In this document: positions 1 to 8,565 of the stretch, piece by piece
Numbering within the stretch: position 1 is the first letter of the stretch
How the letters are laid out: each line of letters starts with the position of its first letter
Assembly: GCF_900103665.1 (NCBI RefSeq)
Contig: NZ_FNGY01000009.1
Coordinates: 248,001 to 312,000 of the forward strand
Direction: 5' to 3'
Length of the DNA stretch: 64,000 bases
From: Pedobacter steynii
GTDB taxonomy: Bacteria > Bacteroidota > Bacteroidia > Sphingobacteriales > Sphingobacteriaceae
Program-made: the position numbers and the translations under genes
Notes under the pieces: generated by a model
Told to the model about the DNA's origin: nothing
The model's database searches: none
The model's input: only the letters and a program-made list of their open reading frames with translations

Positions 1-245
1 TTGACACCTTGATTAGTGAAGAAGCTTGTCATCAGGAAGAAGATCAAAAATAAAACAGAAAAATACAGGTCCCCAATCTAAAGATAAAATAAATTTGGCT
101 TGAAAAACGCCTTTTCCGTGGCCCTGATTGTGGAAATGTTAAAGAATGTGGAAAAAAATAAAAAACGCTTTCATTTATAAAATAATTTTCCTAATATTGC
201 AGTCCGATTTTAAACAACAAAAAGTCGGCTTAATAGCTTAAAATC
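1..245. other. Upstream region of rplS with possible end of a preceding gene
   Basis: Frame 3 reads through positions 3-53 and ends in TAA with a hydrophilic tail (ISEEACHQEEDQK). This could be the C-terminus of a gene starting outside the window, but 16 codons are too few to name it. The rest is AT-rich and non-coding. An imperfect -7 box TAATATTG lies at 192-199, one mismatch from TAnnTTTG and about 46 nt before the rplS start, and is the best promoter candidate for rplS. Confidence 0.35.
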
Positions 246-593
246 ATGGATTTAGTAAAATTTGTTGAAGAGCAGGTAATCGCAAAAAATGAGTTTCCTG
301 CATTCAAATCAGGAGATACAGTGAGTGTTCACTATAAAATTCGCGAAGGTAATAAAGAACGTATTCAAATTTACCAAGGTGTAGTATTACAACGTAATAG
401 TGTAGGTGCTAATGAAACGTTTACTGTTCGTAAAATGTCTAATGGTGTTGGTGTGGAACGTATATTCCCTATCAATTCGCCTAATATCGCTAAAATAGAG
501 GTTAATAGCCACGGTAAAGTTCGCAGAGCGAAACTTTTCTACCTACGTGAACTAACTGGTAAAGCAGCTCGTATCAAATCTAAAAGAGTTTAA
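246..593 (+). CDS. rplS: 50S ribosomal protein L19
   Basis: This is a 115-aa protein, the normal length for L19. L19 sits at the interface of the 30S and 50S subunits in the cytoplasm. The family pattern is clear: GDTVSVHYKIREG near residues 23-35, IQIYQGVVLQR near 41-51, VERIFPINSPNI in the middle and the basic end KLFYLRELTGKAARIK. It starts at ATG 246 after an AT-rich leader and is followed by a strong terminator at 617-646, so it appears to be a single-gene unit or the last gene of a unit entering from the left. Confidence 0.97.
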   Translation: MDLVKFVEEQVIAKNEFPAFKSGDTVSVHYKIREGNKERIQIYQGVVLQRNSVGANETFTVRKMSNGVGVERIFPINSPNIAKIEVNSHGKVRRAKLFYLRELTGKAARIKSKRV

Positions 594-616
594 TCTCTTT
601 AGAAAAAGCATAATGG

Positions 617-646
617 CCTTCCCGATGATATCGGGGAGGTTTTTTT
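617..646 (+). terminator. Rho-independent terminator of rplS
   Basis: A 10-bp stem CCTTCCCGAT / ATCGGGGAGG with one G-T wobble and a 3-nt loop (GAT) is followed by a run of seven T. It lies 24 nt after the rplS stop codon. Confidence 0.9.
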
Positions 647-719
647 GTTGGTGTATTTTCGTAGAATTAATAGCGAAAAATTGTCCGTATGGTGGATGTT
701 AAATGTTCTCTGGCTTGAG

Positions 720-727
720 TACCTTTG
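720..727 (+). promoter_or_regulatory. Candidate -7 box for the dehydrogenase gene
   Basis: TACCTTTG matches the Bacteroidota -7 consensus TAnnTTTG exactly and sits 33 nt before the ATG at 761, downstream of the rplS terminator. No clear TTG -33 element is visible at the usual spacing. Confidence 0.5.
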
Positions 728-760
728 GAGATCTGTAAGAACTAAAAAACCATATATTCA

Positions 761-1987
761 ATGAAAGACCTGTTAAAAAAATTCGAAGAGAAAAGACCCG
801 AGATTGTTTTTGAGTGGAAAGATAAAGAATCAGAAGCCGAAGGCTGGGTCGTAATCAATTCTCTCCGTGGCGGGGCAGCGGGTGGTGGGACCCGTATGCG
901 TAAAGGGCTTGATAAAAGAGAAGTCGAATCTTTGGCAAAAACAATGGAAGTGAAATTTACAGTTTCAGGCCCCCCTATAGGAGGTGCTAAATCGGGAATT
1001 AACTTCGATCCTGCAGACCCAAGAAAAAAAGAAGTTCTGGATAGATGGTATAAAGCGGTAATGCCTTTGTTAAAAAGTTATTATGGTACCGGAGGTGATT
1101 TGAATATTGATGAAATCCATGAAGTGATACCTATCACCGAAAATTATGGACTTTGGCACCCTCAGGAGGGTGTGATCAATGGGCATTACCAGGCCAGGGA
1201 AAATGAAAGGATTCATCAGATTGGCCAGTTGCGCTATGGGGTATCTAAGGTTTTAGAGGACCTGAATTATACGCCTGATATCAAAAGAAAATATAAAGTC
1301 GCTGATATGATCACCGGATATGGTGTCGCAGAGTCTATCAGGCATTTTTATCACATCTGGGGAGGTGAGATTGCCGGAAAAAAAGCAATTATTCAAGGTT
1401 GGGGTAATGTTGCCGCAGCGGCAGGTTATTATCTCGCTCAGCATGGTGTCAAAATTGTCGGAATCATTGACCGCGTTGGTGGATTAATTAAAAAAGAAGG
1501 ATTTACACTAGCCGAAATTGTTGATTTGTTTAACAAAAGAGAAGGAAATACATTGGTGTCTCCAGACCTTATCCCATTTGAACAAGCCAGCAAAGAAGTT
1601 TGGAACATCGGAGCTGAAATATTTGTGCCAGCTGCAGCTTCCCGTCTTGTTCAGCAGGCGGAAGTAGATCAGATGATCTCCGGTGGCCTGGAGGTAATTG
1701 CCTGCGGTGCAAACGTTCCCTTTGCAGATAAAGAGATCTTCTTTGGAAGTATAATGGAGCATGCGGATAGTCATGTTGCCGTAATCCCGGATTTTATTTC
1801 CAACTGTGGAATGGCGAGAGTTTTTGCCTATCTGATGCAGAGAAATGTAGAAATGAGTGATGATGCGATCTTTACAGATGCTTCCAATATCATCTACAAT
1901 GCCATGGTAAATATTCATAAACAATCTGCAGCAAAGAAAGAATTGTCTAAAACTGCATTTGAAATTGCTTTAAAACAACTGATATAA
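761..1987 (+). CDS. Glu/Leu/Phe/Val dehydrogenase family protein
   Basis: This is a 408-aa NAD(P)-dependent amino-acid dehydrogenase, a family that interconverts an amino acid and its 2-oxo acid plus ammonium in the cytoplasm. The N-terminal dimerisation/catalytic domain carries VSGPPIGGAKSGINFDP with the family lysine, followed by YYGTGGDLN. The C-terminal Rossmann domain shows IQGWGNVAAAAGYYLAQHG and later VIPDFISNCGMA. The length is between leucine and glutamate dehydrogenases, so the substrate is uncertain. The stop codon is 1 nt before the start of the MscS gene, which suggests co-transcription. Confidence 0.88.
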   Translation: MKDLLKKFEEKRPEIVFEWKDKESEAEGWVVINSLRGGAAGGGTRMRKGLDKREVESLAKTMEVKFTVSGPPIGGAKSGINFDPADPRKKEVLDRWYKAVMPLLKSYYGTGGDLNIDEIHEVIPITENYGLWHPQEGVINGHYQARENERIHQIGQLRYGVSKVLEDLNYTPDIKRKYKVADMITGYGVAESIRHFYHIWGGEIAGKKAIIQGWGNVAAAAGYYLAQHGVKIVGIIDRVGGLIKKEGFTLAEIVDLFNKREGNTLVSPDLIPFEQASKEVWNIGAEIFVPAAASRLVQQAEVDQMISGGLEVIACGANVPFADKEIFFGSIMEHADSHVAVIPDFISNCGMARVFAYLMQRNVEMSDDAIFTDASNIIYNAMVNIHKQSAAKKELSKTAFEIALKQLI

Positions 1988-1988
1988 G

Positions 1989-3140
1989 ATGGATAGTCCG
2001 TTTTTTGAGCAGATATTCTGGGGAAACACGATTAAGAATTATTGTCTTTTTGCAGGAATCCTTCTATTTGGTGTATTATTCAAGAAAATCATATCACGCC
2101 TGCTAAGTCTGCTGTTATTTCGCTTGTTTAAGAAATTTGCCTCTGCAGTTAAGGATGATACTTTTGTTGGCCTGTTGCTACAACCGATTGCTTTCTTCAT
2201 TAGTCTCTGTTCCTACTATTTGGCTATTAACCAGCTAAGGCAGCCCTTAGATCTGGTGTTATTCGGATATGCTAAGCAGATAGAAAAAACGAAAGAAACA
2301 GTACATGTCACCCTTGGGCAGGCGATAGATAAGGTCTTTCTCTTTCTTATTATCCTTTCCGTTTTTTGGATTATATTGAGAATTATTGATTTTATTGCCC
2401 ATGTCCTGAAGTTTAAAGCCTCTCTTACGGCCGACCGTGCAGACGATCAGCTCGTTCCTTTTTTGAAGGAACTGGCAAAGACTATTATTTGTTTCTTTGG
2501 CTTTTTTGTATTGCTCGGTTATGTTTTCGAAATCAATGTCTTAACACTCATTACAGGTTTAGGGATTGGTGGTATTGCGATTGCCCTGGCTGCGAAAGAA
2601 AGTCTCGAAAATCTGATCGGCTCTTTTACTATTTTCCTTGACAAGCCTTTTACGGTAGGAGATGTGGTTAAGGTAGATGGAGTAGAAGGCACTATTGATA
2701 AGGTTGGTTTTAGAAGTACGAGGCTGATTAGTCCCGATAAAACAACCATTGTTATACCCAACAGGGCAATGATTGATGGGGTGCTGGAAAATGTAACCAG
2801 AAGAGATTTTCGCAGGGTAAATTTCTTCATTGGCATCACTTATGAAACGCCAGCTACTGCTATAAAAGAGATCGTAACCGCTATTAGTACATTATTAACG
2901 GAACATCCTGAAACAACAGATGGTTTTGCTGTTTTTGACAACTTTGGCGATTCGGCTTTAAATATCCAGGTCGTATACCTGGTGGTACAAATGCCACATA
3001 GTGAGTTTATCAGGGTCAAAGAAGAGATTAATTTTCAATTGATCAGGATTGTTCAGGAGCATGGCTCTGACTTTGCCTATCCAACACAGCGTGTCGTAGG
3101 AGAAGAGCCTCCTGCTGCAGCTGCTACAAGTGTAGGTTAA
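1989..3140 (+). CDS. Mechanosensitive ion channel, MscS family
   Basis: This 383-aa inner-membrane protein should act as a tension-gated channel that releases solutes on hypo-osmotic shock. It has hydrophobic segments near residues 17-35, 60-85, 113-135 and 160-180. The Gly/Ala-rich pore helix GLGIGGIAIALAAKE near residue 190 is the MscS hallmark. The beta domain follows (IFLDKPFTVGDVVKV, GTIDKVGFRSTRL, TIVIPNRAMI), then a cytoplasmic cage. It begins 1 nt after the dehydrogenase stop. The last ten residues are Pro/Ala-rich and not conserved. Confidence 0.92.
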   Translation: MDSPFFEQIFWGNTIKNYCLFAGILLFGVLFKKIISRLLSLLLFRLFKKFASAVKDDTFVGLLLQPIAFFISLCSYYLAINQLRQPLDLVLFGYAKQIEKTKETVHVTLGQAIDKVFLFLIILSVFWIILRIIDFIAHVLKFKASLTADRADDQLVPFLKELAKTIICFFGFFVLLGYVFEINVLTLITGLGIGGIAIALAAKESLENLIGSFTIFLDKPFTVGDVVKVDGVEGTIDKVGFRSTRLISPDKTTIVIPNRAMIDGVLENVTRRDFRRVNFFIGITYETPATAIKEIVTAISTLLTEHPETTDGFAVFDNFGDSALNIQVVYLVVQMPHSEFIRVKEEINFQLIRIVQEHGSDFAYPTQRVVGEEPPAAAATSVG

Positions 3141-3156
3141 ATGAAATTCTGAATTA

Positions 3157-3241
3157 AAAAAGACCGCAATTCTTTTCATCCCCGAATCTTTGCTGAAGGG
3201 CAAATCTTCGAATGTCTTCAAAGAACAGCGGTCTTTTTTTT
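3157..3241 (+). terminator. Long stem-loop terminator after mscS
   Basis: AAAAGACCGC at 3157-3167 pairs with GCGGTCTTTT starting at 3228 and is followed by a T-run. Inside, TTCTTT pairs with AAAGAA and TTTGC with GCAAA, giving a broken stem of about 75 nt. A-rich and T-rich flanks allow it to work on both strands. The loop is much longer than in an ordinary terminator. Confidence 0.6.
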
Positions 3242-3242
3242 A

Positions 3243-3389
3243 ATGCTGCTCCATTCCTGTAAAGCGCCCTGTACAGCCTATAAGGATGTGACAGCCAATT
3301 GCAAAGCGTGTTATATGTCGGGCCCTAACTCCTCATTTGTTAAGTCTAAGCTACCGGAATGGTTTTGTCCGCTGGGTCATGGAACTTAA
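3243..3389 (+). CDS. Possible cysteine-rich small protein, 48 aa
   Basis: An ATG frame of 48 codons starts inside the T-run of the preceding terminator. Its cysteines fall at residues 6, 10, 20, 23 and 42 (segments SCKAPC and NCKAC), unusual for random sequence. There is no recognisable ribosome-binding site, no promoter between terminator and start, and no family I recognise. It may be a chance frame or a gene remnant. Confidence 0.22.
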   Translation: MLLHSCKAPCTAYKDVTANCKACYMSGPNSSFVKSKLPEWFCPLGHGT

Positions 3390-3533
3390 TTTCCTCAAAA
3401 AAGAGGCGTTCTATGAAAAAGCCTAGAAAATTTTGCGCCCTTCCGCGCAAAAGATTTCAGCCTTTGAATAGTAATGCTCTTTTTTAGGAGCACTTAACCC
3501 TTAATTTCCAAGATCAACGAATCAATAAAGCAC

Positions 3534-3569
3534 AAAAAAGCCGGTGTCTCTTAGAAACACCGGCTTTTT
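3534..3569 (-). terminator. Terminator of psd (works on both strands)
   Basis: AAAAAGCCGGTGT pairs with ACACCGGCTTTTT across a short loop, 15 nt beyond the psd stop codon. Reading the minus strand gives a GC-rich stem followed by T residues. Confidence 0.85.
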
Positions 3570-3583
3570 AAATATGATCTTGC

Positions 3584-4243
3584 TTAGCTTAATTCCGCCA
3601 AGACGGTAATTCCGCCTTTTACGACCTGATCTAGTTCAAGGTTAACCTTAGTGCCCAAAGGCAAAAAGATATCTACTCTGGAGCCAAATTTAATGAAGCC
3701 AAACTCTTTGTTTTGTTGTACTACGTCACCTTCTTTTACATACCATACAATACGTCTGGCAAGAGCGCCTGCAATTTGTCTGAACAATACAGGGGTCCCA
3801 TTTGCATGTTCTACAACTACTGTTGTCCTTTCGTTCTCAGTAGAGGATTTTGGATTCCATGCTGCAAGGTATTTACCAGGATGGTATTTGAAAAACTTTA
3901 CCACTCCTGAAATCGGATTTCTGTTGATGTGCACATTAACGGGCGACATGAATATTGAAACCTGGATTCTTTTGTCTTTAAAATATTCTCCTTCTACCGT
4001 CTCTTCAATCACCACAACTTTACCATCTGCAGGGCAAATTACTTTATTGTCTGCCGTAGTGAACTGTCTGCTTGGGTTTCTGAAAAACTGTAAAACGATG
4101 AGCATTAAAACAGCTGAAAAAATATAAACAAACCATCTTAACCACGTTATATCGGCAAATCTATAGTCAATAATAGCATTCAATATAAAGATGAAAAGTA
4201 ATGATATTGCGATGGTGGTGTAACCTTCTTTATGTATCGTCAT
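3584..4243 (-). CDS. psd: Phosphatidylserine decarboxylase proenzyme, short type
   Basis: This 219-aa enzyme converts phosphatidylserine to phosphatidylethanolamine at the inner membrane. Two hydrophobic stretches fill residues 10-55. The PSD core has VICPADGKVVVIEE, IQVSIFMSPVNVHINR (ligand histidines) and the self-cleavage site FGS at about residues 186-188, where the serine becomes the pyruvoyl group. The length and early membrane anchor fit the short bacterial class. It is 53 nt downstream of hpt on the same strand. Confidence 0.93.
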   Translation of the reverse strand: MTIHKEGYTTIAISLLFIFILNAIIDYRFADITWLRWFVYIFSAVLMLIVLQFFRNPSRQFTTADNKVICPADGKVVVIEETVEGEYFKDKRIQVSIFMSPVNVHINRNPISGVVKFFKYHPGKYLAAWNPKSSTENERTTVVVEHANGTPVLFRQIAGALARRIVWYVKEGDVVQQNKEFGFIKFGSRVDIFLPLGTKVNLELDQVVKGGITVLAELS

Positions 4244-4296
4244 TGTTGATTAGGGTATTTGTTTCTTTTCTGCAAAAGTGAGAAAAAATTATAACA

Positions 4297-4854
4297 TTAA
4301 GGTAAAGGGGACGCAACAGTTTTAGCCTTATAGATATGGTTGAGGTTTCTGCCTAGTCCGTTATAATCTAAACCATAGCCGACAACAAACTCATTTGCAA
4401 CTTCAAAGCCGACATATTCCAACTCTTCTATGGGTGCTTTTAGGGCTTCTGGCTTTAGGAGGAGCGAACAAACCTTGACAGATGCGGGTTGTTGTTTATA
4501 AACTTCCTTCAGGATGTATGCTAATGTAAAACCAGTATCAACAATATCTTCAACAAGAATGATATCTCTGTCTTTCAGGTTGCCAGGGAGACCAAATGCT
4601 TCTTTAATTTCTCCGGTACTTTGGGTGTCTTTATAAGAGGAAACCCTGATAAAGGCCATTTCACAAGGTAATGTAATCTCTTTTACGAGGTCAGCCATAA
4701 ATAAGAAACTCCCATTTAAGACCCCAATAAAAACGGGACACCTGTTTTCGTAATCCACATTGATCTGAATTCCTATCAATCGGGTTCGTTTTGCAATGTT
4801 GTCGTTTTCGAGTAGTATGTCGAATTCCTTGTCTTCAATTTTTATCGTGTTCAT
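4297..4854 (-). CDS. hpt: Hypoxanthine phosphoribosyltransferase
   Basis: This 185-aa cytoplasmic purine-salvage enzyme transfers phosphoribose from PRPP to hypoxanthine or guanine. The PRPP-binding loop is ILVEDIVDTGFT (about 99-110). The flexible-loop Ser-Tyr is in VSSYKDTQSTG (71-81), and VGYGLDYNGLGRNL near the C-terminus is typical. It lies 18 nt downstream of the glycosyltransferase gene and is probably co-transcribed with it and psd. Confidence 0.93.
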   Translation of the reverse strand: MNTIKIEDKEFDILLENDNIAKRTRLIGIQINVDYENRCPVFIGVLNGSFLFMADLVKEITLPCEMAFIRVSSYKDTQSTGEIKEAFGLPGNLKDRDIILVEDIVDTGFTLAYILKEVYKQQPASVKVCSLLLKPEALKAPIEELEYVGFEVANEFVVGYGLDYNGLGRNLNHIYKAKTVASPLP

Positions 4855-4872
4855 ATTCGTTTATACTAACAA

Positions 4873-7047
4873 CTAAGGGTTCTCTTTTGATTGTTCCAGT
4901 TGCTTTTCTAATTCTTTTTCTTTCCTTCGCAGCTCTCTTCGTTCCTGTCTGAGTTGTTTTTTTGTTTTTTGAAGGCTATCTGTTTTTACAGCAGGTCTGG
5001 AAGCGGTGTCCTTTTTAGACCCTCCACCAAAGATGCGGTCAAACAGACTTTTTGATTCGTCATGTGTTTCTATCGCCGGTAGCGGATCTTCGTTATCAAA
5101 CGCCGTTGTATCCACCGTAGTAGAGTCTGGCAACAGATATTGTCTAAGGCCGGCTCTCAATTGGACATTGTAAAAACCATAGCCGCTGCTGTCGGATGGC
5201 GTCAGGCCACGTTTGGCCATAATGTTTCCGATGTACTTGAAATAAGGGTACAGATAGTCTTTCAGACCTCCGTCTCCTCTGAATTTATAAAGCGCAATTT
5301 TTGGTCTGGGAACGATGTTGGCCAGGAAAATTCCTTCACCAATGTTAAGGTCTGAAGGTCTTTTTCCAAAATAATATCTTGTGGCTTCACCGATTCCGTA
5401 AATATTTTGTCCCATTTCTATGATGTTGAAATAGACTTCCAACATTCTGTTTTTGCTAATCAGGCGATTGTTTTCAATCAACCATACAATGAGAATTTCT
5501 TCGGCTTTTCTGGCCAGTGTTTTCTGTCTGCTGAGGAAGACATTTTTTACCAGTTGCATAGAGATGGTACTTCCGCCCCGTACAAATTTCTTTTCTTTGA
5601 AATTTACGGCGAAAGATTTACGGATAGACTCCTGTACAAATCCTTTGTGGCTGAAGAAGGAAGGATCTTCGGAAGTTAATATCGCATTTTTGAAATTGCT
5701 GGAAACGCCTGATAATGGGGTGAAATTTGGGTTTGAAGGGCCAATCATGATATCACGCATTGGTTTCCCACGTTCATAGGGCGTATACACAAAATCTTTA
5801 TTGATCTTTTGAAGGTTTGTTTTTCCCCATTGAAGAATTTTGAAATTAGTTGGGGTTAAGCCTGAATTGAAGCGGACGCTGTCCGGAATAGCGCTATCCA
5901 GATAAAAGTTAAGGTCATATTTTACTTTTCCACTTACTTTTAAGCCGTCCAGAGATTCAAATAAGCCCTGTGGGAAGGCATTTAATACCTCCTGGGCATC
6001 TTGCTCCGGTGCCATAATCTTAACCTCGTAAATTTTGTTCGGAGATAAGGTGTATTTTAGGTAAGGATGAAGTATTGCTTTTTTCAGGAATACGGTAGAT
6101 GAGCTATCAAGAGCAACATAATTGGGACCAATAAGCATGTCCGCCTCAATTTTTGCGTCGGAAACGACAATGTCATTCGATGCTATTTTCGGATGGTTAA
6201 CCAGAAGGTTTTTAACAGACCAGGATCCCTTTATCTTGAAATCATCGCCGCTATAGTCTGCACTTTTCATTTCGGTTCTAACGGTATCAAAGCTGAATTT
6301 AGCTTTGAGCTTATTTTCAAGGTATGGAAGCTCTATCTTTTTATTGTCGGCAAAGAGCATGACATCTAATTGTTTTTTGCCGGGTTTAACCGTTCCGTTG
6401 ATGTGCCATGTTGCGGCATTGTCATTCACCAGAATTGTTGATAGTAAATCTCCGTCGTTGATCGTTGCGGTGGTAGTTAAGAACTTCAGCTTTGCCGTGT
6501 CATTGTCATTGACCTGAAGCATCAGGTTTTTTATTTCCATGTTGTCAGGAATCTTGTATAGAACCTGGTTCAACAGATTATGCGCGAGATCTGCGAGATC
6601 TGATTTGGTTTTCTTTTCTGTGTTTTTCTTTTTCCGTTTCAGAAAAAAGTCCAGGTTACTTAAAGAATCTTTGAATACAACATTCAGTGTTCCCTTATTC
6701 AGAATAATTTCAGAGAGTTTGACATTTCCGAAGATCAGGGGGAAAAGTTTCACCCCGACGGTAAAATCATCAATGGTAGATAGGGTATCGCGGTCTTTTG
6801 GGACTACAGAAATGTTTTTCATGTGGACGGTACTCAGTCCACTGAATCCCGATTCCCCGATTTTAATGTCGAGACCATAGTCTTTGTCGGCTTTAGCAAT
6901 TGCTTTGGCCATCATTGTTTTTAATAACGCTTCTCTTTTGCTATAGGCTATAGAGCCAAGAACAACGGATAGCAATAGAAAAACCCCTAACACCCACGCG
7001 CCAATTTTCAGGTATTTTTTAGGGATGTTAATTTTTGGAAGATGCAT
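4873..7047 (-). CDS. AsmA-like/GT51 peptidoglycan glycosyltransferase without transpeptidase domain
   Basis: From ATG 7047 the protein has 724 aa; the longer open frame to 7131 adds residues with no homologous look, and the membrane anchor (about 14-36) follows the inner start closely. Residues about 55-400 resemble AsmA-type envelope proteins (IKIGESGFSGLSTVHMKNI, LSEIILNKGTL). Residues about 455-590 are a GT51 domain: SEDPSFFSHKG with catalytic Glu460, RGGSTISMQLVKN (490-502), the second glutamate region RKAEEIL (513-519), MLEVYFN and YGIGEATRYYFGKRP. GT51 enzymes polymerise lipid II into glycan strands. No penicillin-binding transpeptidase domain follows; the end is a charged Lys/Glu-rich tail. 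The middle residues of the GGSTI motif differ from the usual TQQL. Confidence 0.85.
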   Translation of the reverse strand: MHLPKINIPKKYLKIGAWVLGVFLLLSVVLGSIAYSKREALLKTMMAKAIAKADKDYGLDIKIGESGFSGLSTVHMKNISVVPKDRDTLSTIDDFTVGVKLFPLIFGNVKLSEIILNKGTLNVVFKDSLSNLDFFLKRKKKNTEKKTKSDLADLAHNLLNQVLYKIPDNMEIKNLMLQVNDNDTAKLKFLTTTATINDGDLLSTILVNDNAATWHINGTVKPGKKQLDVMLFADNKKIELPYLENKLKAKFSFDTVRTEMKSADYSGDDFKIKGSWSVKNLLVNHPKIASNDIVVSDAKIEADMLIGPNYVALDSSSTVFLKKAILHPYLKYTLSPNKIYEVKIMAPEQDAQEVLNAFPQGLFESLDGLKVSGKVKYDLNFYLDSAIPDSVRFNSGLTPTNFKILQWGKTNLQKINKDFVYTPYERGKPMRDIMIGPSNPNFTPLSGVSSNFKNAILTSEDPSFFSHKGFVQESIRKSFAVNFKEKKFVRGGSTISMQLVKNVFLSRQKTLARKAEEILIVWLIENNRLISKNRMLEVYFNIIEMGQNIYGIGEATRYYFGKRPSDLNIGEGIFLANIVPRPKIALYKFRGDGGLKDYLYPYFKYIGNIMAKRGLTPSDSSGYGFYNVQLRAGLRQYLLPDSTTVDTTAFDNEDPLPAIETHDESKSLFDRIFGGGSKKDTASRPAVKTDSLQKTKKQLRQERRELRRKEKELEKQLEQSKENP

Positions 7048-7152
7048 GCTGTAAAATAGATAATAATTGCTAAACGTTAAACGCAAATGTTTATTTCGTG
7101 TTAAAATTACACTTAAAAAGCCTAAAGTCAATTAATTGTGGCCGTCTTTTGT

Positions 7153-7160
7153 TATTTTTG
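7153..7160 (+). promoter_or_regulatory. -7 box next to the apbC start codon
   Basis: TATTTTTG matches TAnnTTTG and ends 4 nt before ATG 7165. Transcription would begin at or very near the start codon. It lies inside the longer GTG-initiated reading frame, which argues for the ATG start. Confidence 0.5.
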
Positions 7161-7164
7161 GCTA

Positions 7165-8241
7165 ATGATAATTAGTCCAGAACAAGTTCTAGCCGCTCTG
7201 AGAAATGTTGAAGACCCTGATCTTAAAAAAGATCTGGTGACTTTGAACATGATCAAGGATTTGAAAATAGAAGATAAGAACGTGAGTTTTACCTTAGAAC
7301 TCACGACTCCGGCCTGCCCGATGAAAGATATGCTGAAAAATGCATGTTTTAATGCTGTGAAGCATTTCGTAAGTCAGGAAGCCGAAATAGAAATCAATAT
7401 TACTTCCAGGGTAACCAAACCTATGGACATCAACCAACTGAAAGATATTCGTAATATTTTGCTGGTTTCTTCAGGAAAAGGTGGTGTAGGAAAGTCAACT
7501 GTAGCAAGTAATCTCGCCATTGCCCTGGCTGCCGATGGCGCAAAAGTAGGCCTGATCGACGCAGACATCTATGGGCCTTCTGTTCCAACGATGTTTGATC
7601 TTGTAGGGGCTAAGCCGAGTGCCAGAGAAACTGCAGATGGAAAAACGCTGATCCTTCCTATTGAAAAGTATGGGATTAAGCTTTTGTCTTTAGGCTTTTT
7701 TGCAGATCCGGATCAGCCTGTACCCTGGCGCGGACCAATGGCTTCCAATGCGGTCAAACAATTGTTCAATGATGCCGACTGGGGAGAATTGGACTATCTG
7801 ATTGTAGATCTTCCTCCGGGAACAGGAGACATTCACATCACCATCACCCAGAGTTTCCCGATCGCTGGTGCTGTAATTGTAACGACACCTCAACAGGTAG
7901 CACTCGCGGATACCAGGAAAGGATTGGCAATGTTTAAAATGCCAAGTATTAATATTCCTGTATTAGGAGTAATTGAGAATATGGCTTATTTTACACCAGA
8001 GGAATTGCCTGAGAATAAATACTATATTTTTGGCAAAGACGGTGGCAAGGAACTGGCGAAGTCATTTGAGGTACCTTTCTTAGGTGAAATCCCAATCGTT
8101 CAGGGAATTACTGAAGCGGGTGATAAAGGTGCACCAATTGCGTTGAATAAAGAAAGCAAGATATCCGCTTCTTTTGCAGAGATTGCCGGAAAGGTCGCAC
8201 AACAAGTGGCAATTAATAACTCGCTGAGTGTTAATTGCTAA
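7165..8241 (+). CDS. apbC: Mrp/ApbC (NBP35 family) iron-sulfur carrier ATPase
   Basis: This 358-aa cytoplasmic P-loop protein is thought to carry Fe-S clusters to apo-proteins. Residues 1-90 form the MIP18/DUF59 domain (TPACPMKDML). The deviant Walker A is SSGKGGVGKST (102-112), followed by GLIDADIYGPS, LIVDLPPGTGD and GVIENMAYF. The usual C-terminal CxxC of some homologues is not present; only one Cys closes the protein. ATG 7165 is preferred to GTG 7138 because the residues before it are hydrophobic filler and a promoter box lies between. It is followed 36 nt later by the NfuA-like gene. Confidence 0.93.
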   Translation: MIISPEQVLAALRNVEDPDLKKDLVTLNMIKDLKIEDKNVSFTLELTTPACPMKDMLKNACFNAVKHFVSQEAEIEINITSRVTKPMDINQLKDIRNILLVSSGKGGVGKSTVASNLAIALAADGAKVGLIDADIYGPSVPTMFDLVGAKPSARETADGKTLILPIEKYGIKLLSLGFFADPDQPVPWRGPMASNAVKQLFNDADWGELDYLIVDLPPGTGDIHITITQSFPIAGAVIVTTPQQVALADTRKGLAMFKMPSINIPVLGVIENMAYFTPEELPENKYYIFGKDGGKELAKSFEVPFLGEIPIVQGITEAGDKGAPIALNKESKISASFAEIAGKVAQQVAINNSLSVNC

Positions 8242-8277
8242 AAAATTACTATTTTTATACTTTAAAAAATTACCAAA

Positions 8278-8523
8278 ATGGATTTAACACAACAAGTAGA
8301 GCAGGCATTAGAAACGATCAGACCATATTTAATCGCTGATGGTGGAGATGTTGCAATAGAAGAGATTACGGCGGATAATGTAGTTAAATTGAAATTATTA
8401 GGAAACTGCGGGTCTTGCAAAATGAGCTTTATGACTATGAAAGCTGGGATTGAGCAGGCAATTATGAAGGCTGTTCCACAGATTACTTCAGTCGTTGCCA
8501 TTAACCTTGCGGAGCCGGTATAA
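8278..8523 (+). CDS. NifU C-terminal domain (Nfu) iron-sulfur scaffold
   Basis: This 81-aa protein is a stand-alone Nfu domain that holds a 4Fe-4S cluster. Typical features are IRPYLIADGGDV (14-25) and LGNCGSCKMS with the cluster cysteines 44 and 47. Its place directly after the Mrp/ApbC carrier suggests that the two act together in cluster delivery. Confidence 0.94.
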   Translation: MDLTQQVEQALETIRPYLIADGGDVAIEEITADNVVKLKLLGNCGSCKMSFMTMKAGIEQAIMKAVPQITSVVAINLAEPV

Positions 8524-8565
8524 TTGTTTTAACACTATTTAACTAGCCGTTTTAATTAATACCGC

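Larger units (their letters stand above)
3141..3583. other. Intergenic region between mscS and psd
   Basis: This gap between convergent genes holds a long stem-loop with a T-run (3157-3241), a 48-codon cysteine-rich open frame (3243-3389) and the psd terminator (3534-3569). The stretch 3390-3533 contains only very short open frames, which I do not support as genes. Confidence 0.6.

Noticed and set aside
1253..1924. Two minus-strand open frames inside the amino-acid dehydrogenase gene
   Set aside because: They are shadows of a well-recognised gene, with no signal or family motifs of their own.
3412..3505. Short Lys/Arg-rich frame upstream of the psd terminator
   Set aside because: Only about 24 codons, with no ribosome-binding site or family signal.
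7048..7131. N-terminal extension of the GT51 protein
   Set aside because: The added residues delay the membrane anchor and have no conserved look; ATG 7047 fits better.
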